DNA from: CAVYGM01 sp963768025
GTDB lineage: Bacteria; Bacteroidota; Bacteroidia; Cytophagales; Spirosomataceae
NCBI GenBank assembly: GCA_963768025.1
Contig: CAVYGM010000011.1
Span: forward strand, 124,001-188,000
Length of the DNA: 64,000 nucleotides
Reading direction: 5' to 3'
The notes beneath the pieces are model-generated. The model was given only the letters and a program-made list of their open reading frames with translations. It did not search any database and was not told the DNA's origin. Positions within the stretch are counted from its first letter, which is position 1, and each line of letters begins with the position of its first letter. Shown here piece after piece: positions 55,052 to 64,000 of the stretch. The position numbers and the translations under genes are program-made.

Positions 55052-55503
55052 GCGAGGGAGTGTTTATCAAGTACCTGTCGGTAGCACTGGCTGCGGGGCT
55101 GAAATTCTTTGCGGGCCCCATTACGGGCCTGGCCCTGGGACTCACCTGGTACGAAACCGCCTTTTGTTCGGCCGTCGGTATGATGGTCAGTGTCATCGCC
55201 ACTACCTACATAGGCAAGGGGATTCAGGTGCTGGTCCGGCGCTGGCGCAAAAATCCCCCCCGGCGGTTTAGCAAGACTAGCCGACTGGCAGTACGCATCT
55301 GGAAACGCTTCGGGATTATCGGCATAGCCATCCTCACGCCCCTGCTTTTTACACCCATTGGTGGAGCGGCCATTGCGGTGGCATTCCGGGTACCTCGGCA
55401 AACCACCTTTTTCTGGATGCTTATGAGTGGCCTGTCCATTGGTTTTATCCTGTCGTACGTACTCTACCGACTTTCCTTCCTGCAGGAATGGTTCACTCGG
55501 TAG
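55048..55503 (+). CDS. Small membrane protein downstream of dxr
   Basis: The product has 151 residues with three to four hydrophobic segments (LSVALAAGLKFFAGPITGLALG; SAVGMMVSVIATTYIG; FGIIGIAILTPLLFTPIGGAAIAV; FFWMLMSGLSIGFILSYVLY). A basic loop (RRWRKNPPRRFSKTSR) faces the cytoplasm. The pattern resembles small export or DedA-like membrane proteins, but I cannot place it firmly. It is translationally coupled to dxr and overlaps the convergent kinase gene by 11 nt. Confidence 0.6.
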   Translation: MSEGVFIKYLSVALAAGLKFFAGPITGLALGLTWYETAFCSAVGMMVSVIATTYIGKGIQVLVRRWRKNPPRRFSKTSRLAVRIWKRFGIIGIAILTPLLFTPIGGAAIAVAFRVPRQTTFFWMLMSGLSIGFILSYVLYRLSFLQEWFTR

Positions 55504-57416
55504 GCACTGTAAAAAAGAACTCTGAAAACTCCCCCTCCTTACTGACGAGGTCAATAGCGCCGCCGTGGTCGTTGACGATGATATCGTAGGCCAACGCCAG
55601 CCCCAGCCCTGTGCCCTGCCCCGTGGGCTTGGTGGTAAAGAAAGGCTGGAACACCTTGTTTTGCAGGTCATCCGGAATGCCGACCCCGTTGTCGCGGATC
55701 CGCATCTCGACGGCGCCGGGTACCTGCCGGGAGGTAACCGTAATTTCGGGCTCGTACTGCTTTCCTCCTTTCTTTGTTTTCATTTCCAGGGCATAATATG
55801 CGTTGTTAAACAGGTTCACAAATACCCGGCTCATATCCTGTACCACCACCGGTGCCTCGCTCAGGGTGGGTTCGAGTTGGGTTATGAGTTTGACCGTAAA
55901 CTCTTCCTTCTGGGAACGGTACCCCTGATACGAAAGCCGGAGGTATTCATTGGCCAGGTCGTTCAGGTCGGTGGGGTGTTTCTGTCCCGAGCTTTCCCGA
56001 GACTGCTGCAGCATGCTTTTCACAATGGCATCGGCGCGTTTACCATGTTCATTTATTTTTTTGAGGTTGAGTTCAATCTCCTGTATTGTTTCGGCCTGCA
56101 AGCTCCTTGTCTACTACTGGCTTGGCTTCTTCCGCTTTCCATTCCTCAATCAACTCCACGCCGAACTCGGAAAAATTGTTCACGAAATTCAGCGGGTTCT
56201 GAATCTCATGGGCTATCCCCGCCATTAATTCACCAAATGAGGCCATCTTCTCCCGCCGAATCAGTTGATTCTGGGTAGCTTTCAGGTATTCCAGCGACTC
56301 CTGTAGCTGCGTAGTTCGTTCCTCCACTTTCTTTTCCAGATCCGAGGCATAAGAAGCCAACTCGTCTTGTGCCTGTCGGATGGTTTGGGTCATGAGGTTA
56401 AAGTTTTCGGTCAGGAAACCGATCTCATCGTTGATCGTAGCCCGCACGCTCGTGTTCGTGTTTCCCTCCCGCACGTTGTTTACCCCGGTCAGCAGCTTTT
56501 CGAGCGGGATGATGATGCTCGCCCGCAGGATAATGGGGTATACGATTGCCACCAGCACCGTTGCCAGGAGAAGCAACCCGCCTACTTTCAGGAGATCATC
56601 GTGCATACTGGCGCGTTGCGCCAGGTCTTCGGGCGGAAAAGGGGGAAAGAACGTAAGCGTTACCACCGACAGCACGATCATGATCATGACGAAGGTGAAG
56701 CCGACCAAACGCACCTGAAAGGAAATAGGGACGGTGGAGAAAGCAATGTATAAAATAGCTCCGCCCAGTATGCCCACCCAGGTGGCAAAAAAATAGATCC
56801 AGTACCCCACCGGGCTGTAGATACCCAGGGTAAGGGCGTCAATCTCCGAGCCGATAAAAAAGAATTCCATCCCCATCAGCAGCAGACAGGCGACCATGGC
56901 CTGACGATTGCCCCGGTTTCGAAAATAGAACACTTTTCGGATATACACCCCGATGGTCCAGGCGATGAGGAATAGGGCCGGGGTAGCTATAATGAGTGGC
57001 TCTTCGAACTCCCGCTGCGCCTGACTGAAAAATACGTGGTACACGTAGTAAAGCCATACCAAACTCAGCACAATGCTGCTGACCCGAAGCACCATTCTTC
57101 GCTCGCGCTCGTAGGGGTTTTCGGGAAATAGATAGGCCAGCTGCACCTGAGCGATCAGGATAAACAGGCTGGATATTGCATACAGAAATATCAATTCCCA
57201 CTTGCGCCATTCGACCGTTTCCAAGTAGGTCGGGTGCAGGCCGAAGGTAATGACATTGTCGAGCTGCCAGCCCAGAATCCCCACCGAGGCGGCCACCAGC
57301 CAGCGCGTCCAGGGAACCTGCACTTTAAGCCTCGAAAAAGAAAGGATAATGAGCCCGACCGTCAGGCACAGAATAAGCGACATGACCGCATGCGGATGAA
57401 GCAGGAGTGGGTACAT
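55493..57416 (-). CDS. Membrane sensor histidine kinase, split by a frameshift
   Basis: An N-terminal sensor has about seven hydrophobic segments (from MYPLLLHPHAVMSLILCLTV). A further helix pair, a HAMP-like linker, a coiled coil and the phospho-acceptor motif AHEIQNPLNFVNNFSE follow. In the next frame come KRADAIVKSMLQQS, NAYYALE (N box), RDNGVGIP (G1) and GTGLGLALAYDI (G2). The frame changes at 56100-56101: dropping one A joins KEL to QAETIQEIE. The whole is ~641 residues. No response regulator is adjacent, so its partner is unknown. Confidence 0.85.
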
Positions 57417-58169
57417 GGAGTGTAAAGCGTTGAGTAGCCGTTGTCTTTGCTATTCCCCAAAGAGAGGGTAGCGGTGTAAATTTACTGGCTTCTGGCTTTT
57501 CTAACAAGGGTTGTTTGGGGGATTTCGTGAAGGGTTTTGGTAGCTCAGGTGGAGGTGGTTTTAAGAAATGGTACCGTTGGATAAATTTCTCAGGGAAAAA
57601 GTGCTTTGGGAAGTGGAAAAAAACGATCTTGTAGCACATTTTTAGAAAATGTTTATGGGATGCGGCGTATAAGCCCAAGAAAGTATATCATAGGTGTGTT
57701 AATTGGTTGATAGACAATGATTTGACATTGTTGGCATTATCCCTCAATAGCCTGCTATATAGCTCGTTGTAGTTGTTTGGTTGGGGGTATTTTGGAGGTT
57801 TGAAAAGACGGAATTTATCCTCGGTTTATGCTGTGCTCAGGAGACTTCGGGGTAAAAAGAATACACCTGATTTACTTCCAGCGGCCCCGACTACCTCCGA
57901 GAATTTCGGGATTGGTTTGGCTGGTGTTCTTTGGGATGAGAAATTATATAAATTGTCTGCGGAGATACAGACCACGGATTAGAGTGGGGTCAAGCGATTC
58001 ATACTGGCTGATGGTCGATTTTGTTGAACAATTGCCCAATGCTCATTTGCAGGAGAAGTTGCTTAGTAGCAAGCTTTTTATACCTAATCCCATTGCTTAC
58101 TTTCACTACACGACGGAACAGATGGCCAACCCGTTAGCTTGTGAGGACATTTTCTAAACCGCATCTACC
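57417..58169. other. 753-nt stretch without a supported gene
   Basis: Several short frames exist (57773-57982, 57828-58157 plus; 57325-57678 minus), but none shows family features or plausible composition. The one ending at 58157 lies 12 nt before the next gene and ends in PIAYFHYTTEQMANPL, so a small upstream gene cannot be fully excluded. Otherwise I see leader or remnant DNA only. Confidence 0.4.
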
Positions 58170-59750
58170 ATGCCCAAAAATATTGTGATCTGCTGCGACG
58201 GCACCTGGAATTCGGCTACTGACGAAGAATTTGGCATGCCCACCGCTACGAATGTACGGTTGTTGTTTCAGGCCTGCCAAACGGCCGCCGAGTCAGACGA
58301 TAAACAAGTTACCTGGTATCAGTCGGGCATTGGAGCATTGGGTGGCAATTCGCGCCGGGCGTTCGAAGGCGCCACCGGTACGGGCATGGGCGCCAACATC
58401 CGACGTGGTTATCTGGCCATTGCCCGTTATTATGAGCCGGGCGATCATATCTTTCTGTTTGGGTTTTCGCGGGGTGCATTCACGGCCCGCTCCATTGCGG
58501 GCATGATCCGACAGGTGGGCTTAGTCCAACCCGACGCGAAGGTCGTTGAGAAGGCATACCGGTTTTATGAAAACAACAAATACCGACACGACGATCCTAA
58601 GACATGCTACGACTACTCGAAATTTAAGCCAGGCCATGCCCCAGGACAGGTCAGGATTCACTTTATCGGAGTTTGGGACACGGTCGGCTCGCTGGGGTTT
58701 TCGTTCTGGGGCTGGAGCTTCAACCTGCGCTTCTTTCGCAACGGTTTTCACGAGTTATCGCCCAATAGCATTACCGATAATATTTATCACGCGCTGGCGA
58801 TGGACGAAATCAGAACTAGTTTCATACCGTCGCTCTGGGAGCCACCTCAGTCCGGCGAACGCCCTGCTCACTACGTCGAGCAGGCTTGGTTTCGGGGTGT
58901 TCACAGCGATGTGGGGGGTGGGTACCCGGATCGGGACTTGGCTAACATTGCCCTCGACTGGATGGTCCAGAAAGCCGTCGAAAAAGACCTGTTGCTGCGC
59001 CCAAACTCCATGCAGACCACCGGTCCGCATGCGACGCTGAAAATGAATCCCGCCGGACGCATTCATCGCTCGTTTCAGGGAGCACTCTGGACCAGCGTGG
59101 CCGGTTGGCCGCGCTGGTTTAATCCGCTGCTCAACAGTCCTGACGGCAACACGGAACAGGGGTATTTGCACAACAGCGTGTTTGCGCGGCACGACATATG
59201 CCGACAGACCGGCAGCACTGAACTGCCTTTCCGTACGCTCAAACCCGGCGAAAGCGTCTCAGTGGATGTACGTTCTGATGAACTTTGGAACAGCACCGGC
59301 TTAGTTCTGGAAGCCGGTGTTCATTATCATTTTCGAGCACACGGCTACTGGCAGGATCTCGACGATACGCCATTCGACCCTCAGGGCCAATCTCCTGACC
59401 AGGAGTCGCGATTCAAAAAAGTATTCCGTTGGGCCAGACGGGCCCCTAAACTGCCCTGGATGCACTTAGTCGGGATAATTAATCACCCACGGCCGTGGCC
59501 CTGGATAGAACGCCCCTGGTACGAAGCGTTGTATTTCCTGTTCATTGCTGATCCTCAGCAATTGGTAGCCGATTTATTCTCGATCGGCCTCGGTACCGTC
59601 GTTAAGGCAGAAAAAGACGGTTTGCTTTGGGTTTTTGCCAATGATCTGTGGAAGTTATACGCTAACAATACGGGTAGTATTACCCTAACGGTTGAGCGCC
59701 CACTTAGTCCGCCTGACTCGAATTCTTCTGAGAATGCAACCCGTGCCTGA
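58170..59750 (+). CDS. DUF2235 (Tle1-like) alpha/beta hydrolase
   Basis: The product has 526 residues. It opens with KNIVICCDGTWNSATDEEFG. The nucleophile elbow GFSRGAFTARSIAGMIR is the GxSxG lipase motif. VWDTVGSLG and FRGVHSDVGGGYPDRDLANIAL, with the Asp and other catalytic residues, fit the DUF2235/Tle1 phospholipase family. The C-terminal ~200 residues contain a beta-rich segment (GESVSVDVRSDELW; LEAGVHYHFRAHGYWQDL) and a hydrophobic helical end. Some relatives are type VI secretion effectors. No secretion genes adjoin it, so an enzyme of lipid metabolism is equally possible. Confidence 0.8.
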   Translation: MPKNIVICCDGTWNSATDEEFGMPTATNVRLLFQACQTAAESDDKQVTWYQSGIGALGGNSRRAFEGATGTGMGANIRRGYLAIARYYEPGDHIFLFGFSRGAFTARSIAGMIRQVGLVQPDAKVVEKAYRFYENNKYRHDDPKTCYDYSKFKPGHAPGQVRIHFIGVWDTVGSLGFSFWGWSFNLRFFRNGFHELSPNSITDNIYHALAMDEIRTSFIPSLWEPPQSGERPAHYVEQAWFRGVHSDVGGGYPDRDLANIALDWMVQKAVEKDLLLRPNSMQTTGPHATLKMNPAGRIHRSFQGALWTSVAGWPRWFNPLLNSPDGNTEQGYLHNSVFARHDICRQTGSTELPFRTLKPGESVSVDVRSDELWNSTGLVLEAGVHYHFRAHGYWQDLDDTPFDPQGQSPDQESRFKKVFRWARRAPKLPWMHLVGIINHPRPWPWIERPWYEALYFLFIADPQQLVADLFSIGLGTVVKAEKDGLLWVFANDLWKLYANNTGSITLTVERPLSPPDSNSSENATRA

Positions 59751-59771
59751 ATCTTACCACTTGCTATTTTT

Positions 59772-60215
59772 CTATGTAAACAGGCTTTTGATGGCTACAA
59801 CAATGCCCGCCAGCATGACTAGCCGCCCCAGTGGCGTCCAGTTATGAAAATTTTGCCCGATAGCCATGAAATTAATAGGGGATTTTAGTTCGATAAACCA
59901 AACCAGACTGTACACCACTAGCAGGATAATTAAGGCCGCCAGTGGGCGTATATGCCAGGCCTGTGCCAGCCACTTATAAAAAATCGGCGGTTCGGTGGTG
60001 ATGTGTTCGTTACCAGTAGATGCCGGATACTGATCGGCAGGTTGCTTAAACGTCAAGGCGACCAGCACTGCCACTACTACACTTAATAGCATAATTAATC
60101 GCCCCCAGCCAGGCCAATTAACAAGACCAGAAAAGACAAGTAGATAAATCAACGCGTAAACAAGTAGGCAAATCAGTAAGGCCAGCGGTAAACCTTTCGT
60201 AACGAGCGATTTCAT
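59772..60215 (-). CDS. Four-helix membrane protein with internal duplication
   Basis: The product has 147 residues. Two similar halves each have two membrane helices: LALLICLLVYALIYLLVFSG with WGRLIMLLSVVVAVLVAL, and LAALIILLVVYSLVWFIEL with LGRLVMLAGIVVAIKSLF. A polar loop separates them. I know no family. It is convergent with the DUF2235 gene. It could be an unrelated membrane protein or a partner or immunity protein of the lipase; nothing decides this. Confidence 0.55.
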   Translation of the reverse strand: MKSLVTKGLPLALLICLLVYALIYLLVFSGLVNWPGWGRLIMLLSVVVAVLVALTFKQPADQYPASTGNEHITTEPPIFYKWLAQAWHIRPLAALIILLVVYSLVWFIELKSPINFMAIGQNFHNWTPLGRLVMLAGIVVAIKSLFT

Positions 60216-61166
60216 AGATTGCGAGAGTTAGGAGCCGAAAAATAATCAGAAAAAGATGTACGGTGTGCAGTAGAGAGTCCCTCATTCGGTATAGTATTCA
60301 TTACGTCGTGATGATAACCAGTCTCCGACCAGCGTTTATTAGTCAAGTTATGCATTTTTGATAACTTTACCGCCTGGCAGCGTAAACCTGACGTACGAAA
60401 GAAAATAACTGTTAGCCGTATCGGTTGAGTTTGTGATGAAAGCTCAGCCGAAATAATCTTTTCCAAACTCAGCGTCTCTGGCGACAGGTAGCTCGCCCCA
60501 GAAGGCAAACGTTCAGCCCAATGAAAACAGGAGCGAAAAGGAGATAAGTGTCTCTTTTTTCAGTTGACTAGCTTCGAAGCCATTAGCTCCTGTGGGCGTT
60601 GGGTGGCGGTACATCAAGTGCTTGTCTGTCAGCTTCCTGGCGACAGGCAAGGGGGCTCCCAGATCGAGTTTTTGGCTTCAACGTTTAGCGTTCGAGCGAC
60701 AGGTTGCCACCCCTAAAGTCAGGCATTCAGCCCAACGAGGGTGAGGGTGTAAAGGTGCAATCATCTCGTGTTCAATCAAGTAGATCCCCCCCGACAGCTA
60801 AGACAAAGTGAAGCAAAAAAGTACAATTTTTCACGTCGCCGTTCTGTAATGGACGTACGCATCATAGGGCATCTGCGATCTGCGTCGGCAAATATCGGAT
60901 GGACGATCTTGTTCTTGATGTTATTGAGCACAAGCAGTCACGGATGACTTTGGAAGTGAAAAGTCACCTGCAGCGCATAAGCAGTACATATGATTTCAAA
61001 ATTCCTGACTACCCATCTCTTTGGTGTGACAAGGGAGAAAATACGGCCTCCGGCATAGGTTGAACCCCAGAGACACTAATAGCTTATCTGCCCAATTGAG
61101 GATCGGGTAGGTCGTGGAGAAAATCGCTGAGAAGGCGCGCTGTACAAGTTTTAAGGCGTACAACGA
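60216..61166. other. About 950 nt of non-coding DNA with degenerate repeats
   Basis: No gene is supported. The frame 60212-60508 (minus) has no family features. Related segments starting GCGACAGG occur at about 60481 and 60692 (each ending in TTCAGCCCAA) and a partial one near 60641, about 160-210 nt apart. They look like decayed direct repeats. An rRNA or tRNA is not apparent. Confidence 0.4.
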
Positions 61167-61265
61167 CTATAGCGGCTCGTTGTTTTTCTTTTTATCTTCT
61201 CCCCTAAAATATAATACAGCAACAATAACGGCAATGGCGCCCAGAACAATCAATGGTACGAGCAT
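61167..61265 (-). CDS. Tiny single-pass membrane protein
   Basis: The product has 32 residues from the ATG at 61265: VPLIVLGAIAVIVAVLYF is a membrane helix, followed by a charged tail ending KKKNNEPL. Regular codon use and helix-plus-charge layout suggest a real small protein. There is no homology call. A hairpin lies ~95 nt upstream (61359-61390). Confidence 0.5.
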   Translation of the reverse strand: MLVPLIVLGAIAVIVAVLYFRGEDKKKNNEPL

Positions 61266-61358
61266 AATTTCAACTGTTTATTGTGGAAACGATAGACAAC
61301 AAACTAAAAAAAGTATGCCTTTGACCAGTAAGCAAGCGGTCATCCTCCTATCAAAAAA

Positions 61359-61390
61359 GCAGCGTCGCTGAATCTATTCAACGACGCTGC
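61359..61390. terminator. Hairpin flanked by A and T runs
   Basis: GCAGCGTCG (61359-61367) pairs with CGACGCTGC (61382-61390), a 9-bp GC-rich stem with an AAAAAA run before it and TTCGTGTTTTC after. This fits an intrinsic terminator, better for minus-strand reading where the A run becomes U. Confidence 0.55.
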
Positions 61391-61453
61391 TTCGTGTTTT
61401 CTTCCCGGATCTTCTTCCGCAGTCTTGTCTCTTCCCGGGCCTTAACAAAAAAC

Positions 61454-61497
61454 GTTTCACAATCTATCTCGGCTTGCGCATACCTAGATTGTGAAAC
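61454..61497. repeat. Perfect 13-bp inverted repeat
   Basis: GTTTCACAATCTA (61454-61466) and its complement (61485-61497) are separated by 18 nt. It is too spaced for a tight operator, but could be a regulatory site or a hairpin. Confidence 0.6.
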
Positions 61498-61720
61498 GGA
61501 GAGTCAAATGGCGTGGATAAATTACTTTCAATGGTGTTAGATATAAGGTTGTTGAGAACGCAAGCCGTCGTGGGAATATACTTGCATTGCTCTTGCCCTT
61601 GTAATAAGGACATAACAAAGGTCAGTCTTTACCAGGAAAAGGGATTCGAATTTTGGGACAGAAACTGTCAGATTTGGGACAGGCCGCTCCGGCCGCCGCG
61701 GCTCGTGAAAGCAGGTAGTT

Positions 61721-63790
61721 TCAGGAATGGGTCTGGGTCAGGTAGTCTAGGGGAGTGACCCCGTAGAGCTCCTTGAAGCATTGACCAAAATAGGAAGGGG
61801 TTTCAAAACCGACCATGTAGGCGGTTTCAGAGGCGTTGTACCCCTCTTTTAGCAAATCAACCGCTTTGCGGAGTCGATACTGGCGAATCACTTCGTTGGG
61901 CGATAGCTGGGTGAGGCCGTGCGTTTTGCGGTACAGGGTCTTGCGGCTAACGCCCATTTCTTCGGCCAAGCTTTCCACACTCAGGCTAGAATCGTCCAGG
62001 TGCTGATCAATCCGCGTATACAGGCTACGTAAGAACTTGTCCTGAACGGTTTCGGGGGCGGCGGGGGTTTCTTCGGCTTTGAGTTGCTCGCGGTAGTGAT
62101 GCTGCAATTTCTGCTGAAGCATGAGCAGGTTATTCACCCGGAGGTGCAGCTCTTCGAGGTGAAAGGGCTTGGGTAGGTACACATCGGCCCCCTGCTGCAA
62201 GCCTTTCATGACATCCTTTTCCTCGGTTTTGCTGGTGAGCAGGAGTACCGCAATATGATCGGTACTTGGGTTGGTTTTGAGGTGGTGGGTCAGTTGAAAG
62301 CCATCCATGTTCGGCATCGCTACGTCCGAAACCACCACATCGGGGAGTTCGGCCTGGACCAGTGCCCACCCGATTTTACCGTCAGCTGCCGTGATGACCT
62401 GGTAATAGGTACGGAGTTCGTCGGCAATGAATTCCCGAAGCTCTGAGTCGTCCTCCACCACTAGGATCAGCGGTGACTCCGACGTTGGAGCCGGGCGAAG
62501 AGCTGTTTCCGTAGTTTTATCCTGCCAGTCGAGCACGGGAAGGGAAGGGCTCACCAGGGCTTCCTGACCTGCCTGAGTGGTAACGCTCCGTAAGGGTAAC
62601 TCCACCGTGAAAAGGGTACCCTGATTGATGGCACTACTCACCGATATAGTCCCACCCATGAGTTCGGTGAGTTCCTTTACCAAAGCCAGGCCGATGCCCG
62701 TACTAGGCTGAACCAGGGCCACATCGGGCCGCAGGTGCTGGGGGGCCAGCATGTGGAAACGATCGAAAATGTGGGGGAGTCTTTTGGGCTGTATACCTAC
62801 CCCTGCATCCTTCACAATCAGCCTGACACCCTCTCCCCACAGATGTTTTTGTTCCGAAATCTGGGGTGAGTAGGTGCTAATCTTATGCTCCGACGGGTTG
62901 CCTTCCGACCATAGGACAGGAGGGCTGTCAGCCAGGGGGGCAAGTACTACAAGTACCTGACTTTGGATAGCTGAATTAGGGTCGGCGATGGTAAATTTCA
63001 GTGCATTGGCGAGCAAGTTATGAAGGATTTGCTCTGTTTTTTCGGCGTCAAAACAGTAACCGGTCTTAAGCCTGTTTTCAAAGACCAGCATAACGTTGCG
63101 TTCTTCGGCCAGCGCCTGAAAATTGCTCGTCAGTTGTTCAATAAACAGGCCCAGGTCGCCGGGGTTGGACTGTACGGTCAGGTGTCCAGCTTCCAGACGA
63201 GCCAGATCCAGTAGTTGGTTGGTGATGCGGAGCAATTGCCGGGCGTTGCGCTGTACTAAAAGAAGTTTTTGGCGTTGTCCTTCGTCACTAACCTCCCGAA
63301 GTATTTTTTCGATTGGGCCCAGAATAAGGGTCAGCGGGGTGCGAAATTCATGAGTGATGTTATCAAAAAACCGACTCTTAAGCTCATCCAGGGAGGTGAT
63401 ATGCTGCTTTTCCCGGGCTGCTTTCACGTGGTCGGCCGTGCGCCGGATGGTGGCCAGCAATTCGGTAAAGTCAAGAGGCTTGGCCAAGAAGTCAAACGCT
63501 CCGCGGTTCATGGCCACTCGAACATGGCCCATATTGACCGTGCCCGACATCATGACGGTTCGGAGTGAGGGGTTGATCTGCGGTAGCTCAGACAGCAACG
63601 ATAGCCCGTCCATGTCGGGCAGGTTCACGTCCAGCAGCACCATACCCAGGTCGGGTTCGGATCGAATACTCGTAATGGCTGCCATACCGTCTTTTGCAAA
63701 ACGGAAACTGAACTCATCGGCATACTGGCGAAAGTTCTGCTCAAATACCAACTCAACGTCCGACGCGGTGTCAACTACTAAAATCTTCAT
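61721..63790 (-). CDS. Hybrid regulator: REC - histidine kinase - REC - AraC
   Basis: The start at 63790 (ATG) is preferred over a GTG two codons earlier, giving 689 residues. An N-terminal receiver (LLDVNLPDMDG, LAKPLDF) is followed by HisKA (DNITHEFRTPLTLI) and HATPase (NLLANALKFT, VKDAGVGIQ, STGIGLALVKELTELMGG). A second receiver follows (VSDVAMPNMDG, YLPKPFHLEE), then a C-terminal AraC DNA-binding domain (LAEEMGVSRKTLYRKTHGLT and EGYNASETAYMVGF). No periplasmic sensor or membrane segment is seen, unlike classic hybrid HTCS proteins, so it takes its signal from the first receiver or another kinase. It probably controls genes outside this window. Confidence 0.92.
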   Translation of the reverse strand: MKILVVDTASDVELVFEQNFRQYADEFSFRFAKDGMAAITSIRSEPDLGMVLLDVNLPDMDGLSLLSELPQINPSLRTVMMSGTVNMGHVRVAMNRGAFDFLAKPLDFTELLATIRRTADHVKAAREKQHITSLDELKSRFFDNITHEFRTPLTLILGPIEKILREVSDEGQRQKLLLVQRNARQLLRITNQLLDLARLEAGHLTVQSNPGDLGLFIEQLTSNFQALAEERNVMLVFENRLKTGYCFDAEKTEQILHNLLANALKFTIADPNSAIQSQVLVVLAPLADSPPVLWSEGNPSEHKISTYSPQISEQKHLWGEGVRLIVKDAGVGIQPKRLPHIFDRFHMLAPQHLRPDVALVQPSTGIGLALVKELTELMGGTISVSSAINQGTLFTVELPLRSVTTQAGQEALVSPSLPVLDWQDKTTETALRPAPTSESPLILVVEDDSELREFIADELRTYYQVITAADGKIGWALVQAELPDVVVSDVAMPNMDGFQLTHHLKTNPSTDHIAVLLLTSKTEEKDVMKGLQQGADVYLPKPFHLEELHLRVNNLLMLQQKLQHHYREQLKAEETPAAPETVQDKFLRSLYTRIDQHLDDSSLSVESLAEEMGVSRKTLYRKTHGLTQLSPNEVIRQYRLRKAVDLLKEGYNASETAYMVGFETPSYFGQCFKELYGVTPLDYLTQTHS

Positions 63791-64000
63791 CCTCACTAAA
63801 ATTTGCGTGGTTCAGCTGTAAGACGCAACCAGTCAAAAAGAACTTTTGCTTGATTTTTGCAGGGTACTAATGCCTATCTGAAAGCTTCGGTTAGCGGCTG
63901 ACAGACTTTTCTGGTTTTTTCGTTTTTTTCATAAAATCCCCCTGAGAAAAATACTTCTCGATCAGACAATACATCAGTATAAAGAAATAACGGCTCCCCA
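63791..64000. other. Trailing region upstream of the hybrid regulator
   Basis: 210 nt with no supported gene. It is T-rich and probably contains the regulator's promoter, though no clean TAnnTTTG is visible. Confidence 0.4.

Larger units (their letters stand above)
61266..61720. other. Intergenic region with a hairpin and an inverted repeat
   Basis: No certain gene is present. On the minus strand, a short open segment ending at ~61380 reads KAREETRLRKKIREENTKQRR, a charged helix, but it has no in-frame ATG, so it may be a remnant or a frameshifted small gene. The stretch also holds the two hairpin elements listed separately. Confidence 0.4.

Noticed and set aside
58170..59750. DUF2235 lipase as eCIS cargo
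   Set aside because: It is 18 kb away from the eCIS, on the other strand, with no shared signal that I can see.
61513..61758. 81-codon plus-strand frame
   Set aside because: Low-complexity end and overlap with the hybrid regulator; no supporting features.

Overview
The window looks like a chromosomal segment from a Bacteroidota member of the Cytophagales, close to Spirosoma/Dyadobacter-type organisms. The evidence is Bacteroidota-style promoters (TAnnTTTG at -7, no consistent Shine-Dalgarno), GH16 and SPOR lipoproteins, an mreBCD cluster, a sigma/anti-sigma pair, a REC-kinase-REC-AraC hybrid regulator, and an extracellular contractile injection system (eCIS) with the gene set typical of this phylum. 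No integrase, transposase, tRNA, rRNA or CRISPR array was found.

Layout. 0.25-1.06 kb: a secreted GH16 glycosidase (frameshifted). 1.2-7.1 kb: a three-gene operon with overlapping reading frames. It encodes a CHAT caspase-like peptidase, an nSTAND-type NTPase with a membrane segment, and a signal-peptide-bearing WD40 protein whose central part is eleven nearly identical 123-nt units. The last two genes carry many frameshifts. 7.1-16 kb: housekeeping genes (murB, SPOR lipoprotein, gmd, degP/htrA, hsp20, rnc-fabF-acpP, kdsA). 16.2-39.8 kb: a complete eCIS locus on the minus strand. 39.9-57.4 kb: PAP2 phosphatase, tag, PfkB kinase, GNAT-like protein, cysS, DUF192, M28 peptidase, nadD, gmk, sigma/anti-sigma, mreBCD, GH3-family protein, dxr, a small membrane protein and a sensor kinase. 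58.2-64 kb: a DUF2235/Tle1-like lipase, a duplicated-repeat membrane protein, about 1.5 kb of mostly non-coding DNA with inverted repeats and a tiny membrane protein, and the hybrid two-component regulator.

The eCIS locus transcribes leftward: PAAR tip, a 418-nt gap, then a tightly packed run of 17 genes. These are a coiled-coil protein, DUF4255 terminator (Pvc16-like), a 273-residue unknown, one sheath, two tube proteins, DUF5908-like small protein, LysM protein, VgrG-like spike, gp25, two large baseplate J-like proteins, a 736-residue unknown, the tape measure, a giant DUF4157 (HELTH) protein, a 222-residue unknown and an AAA+ ATPase. Together they should build a phage-tail-like syringe that is loaded with cargo and released. 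The DUF4157 giant, with a possible nuclease-like tail, is the best cargo candidate, and no receptor-binding fibre is recognised.

The most novel-looking items are the CHAT / membrane nSTAND / secreted WD40 operon, which splits a usually fused conflict-type NTPase across the membrane, and the giant cargo plus orphan unknowns in the eCIS. A caution applies throughout: single-base frameshifts also hit genes expected to be essential (murB twice, mreC once), mostly as one extra base in a short run. Many breaks may therefore be sequence errors rather than pseudogenes.
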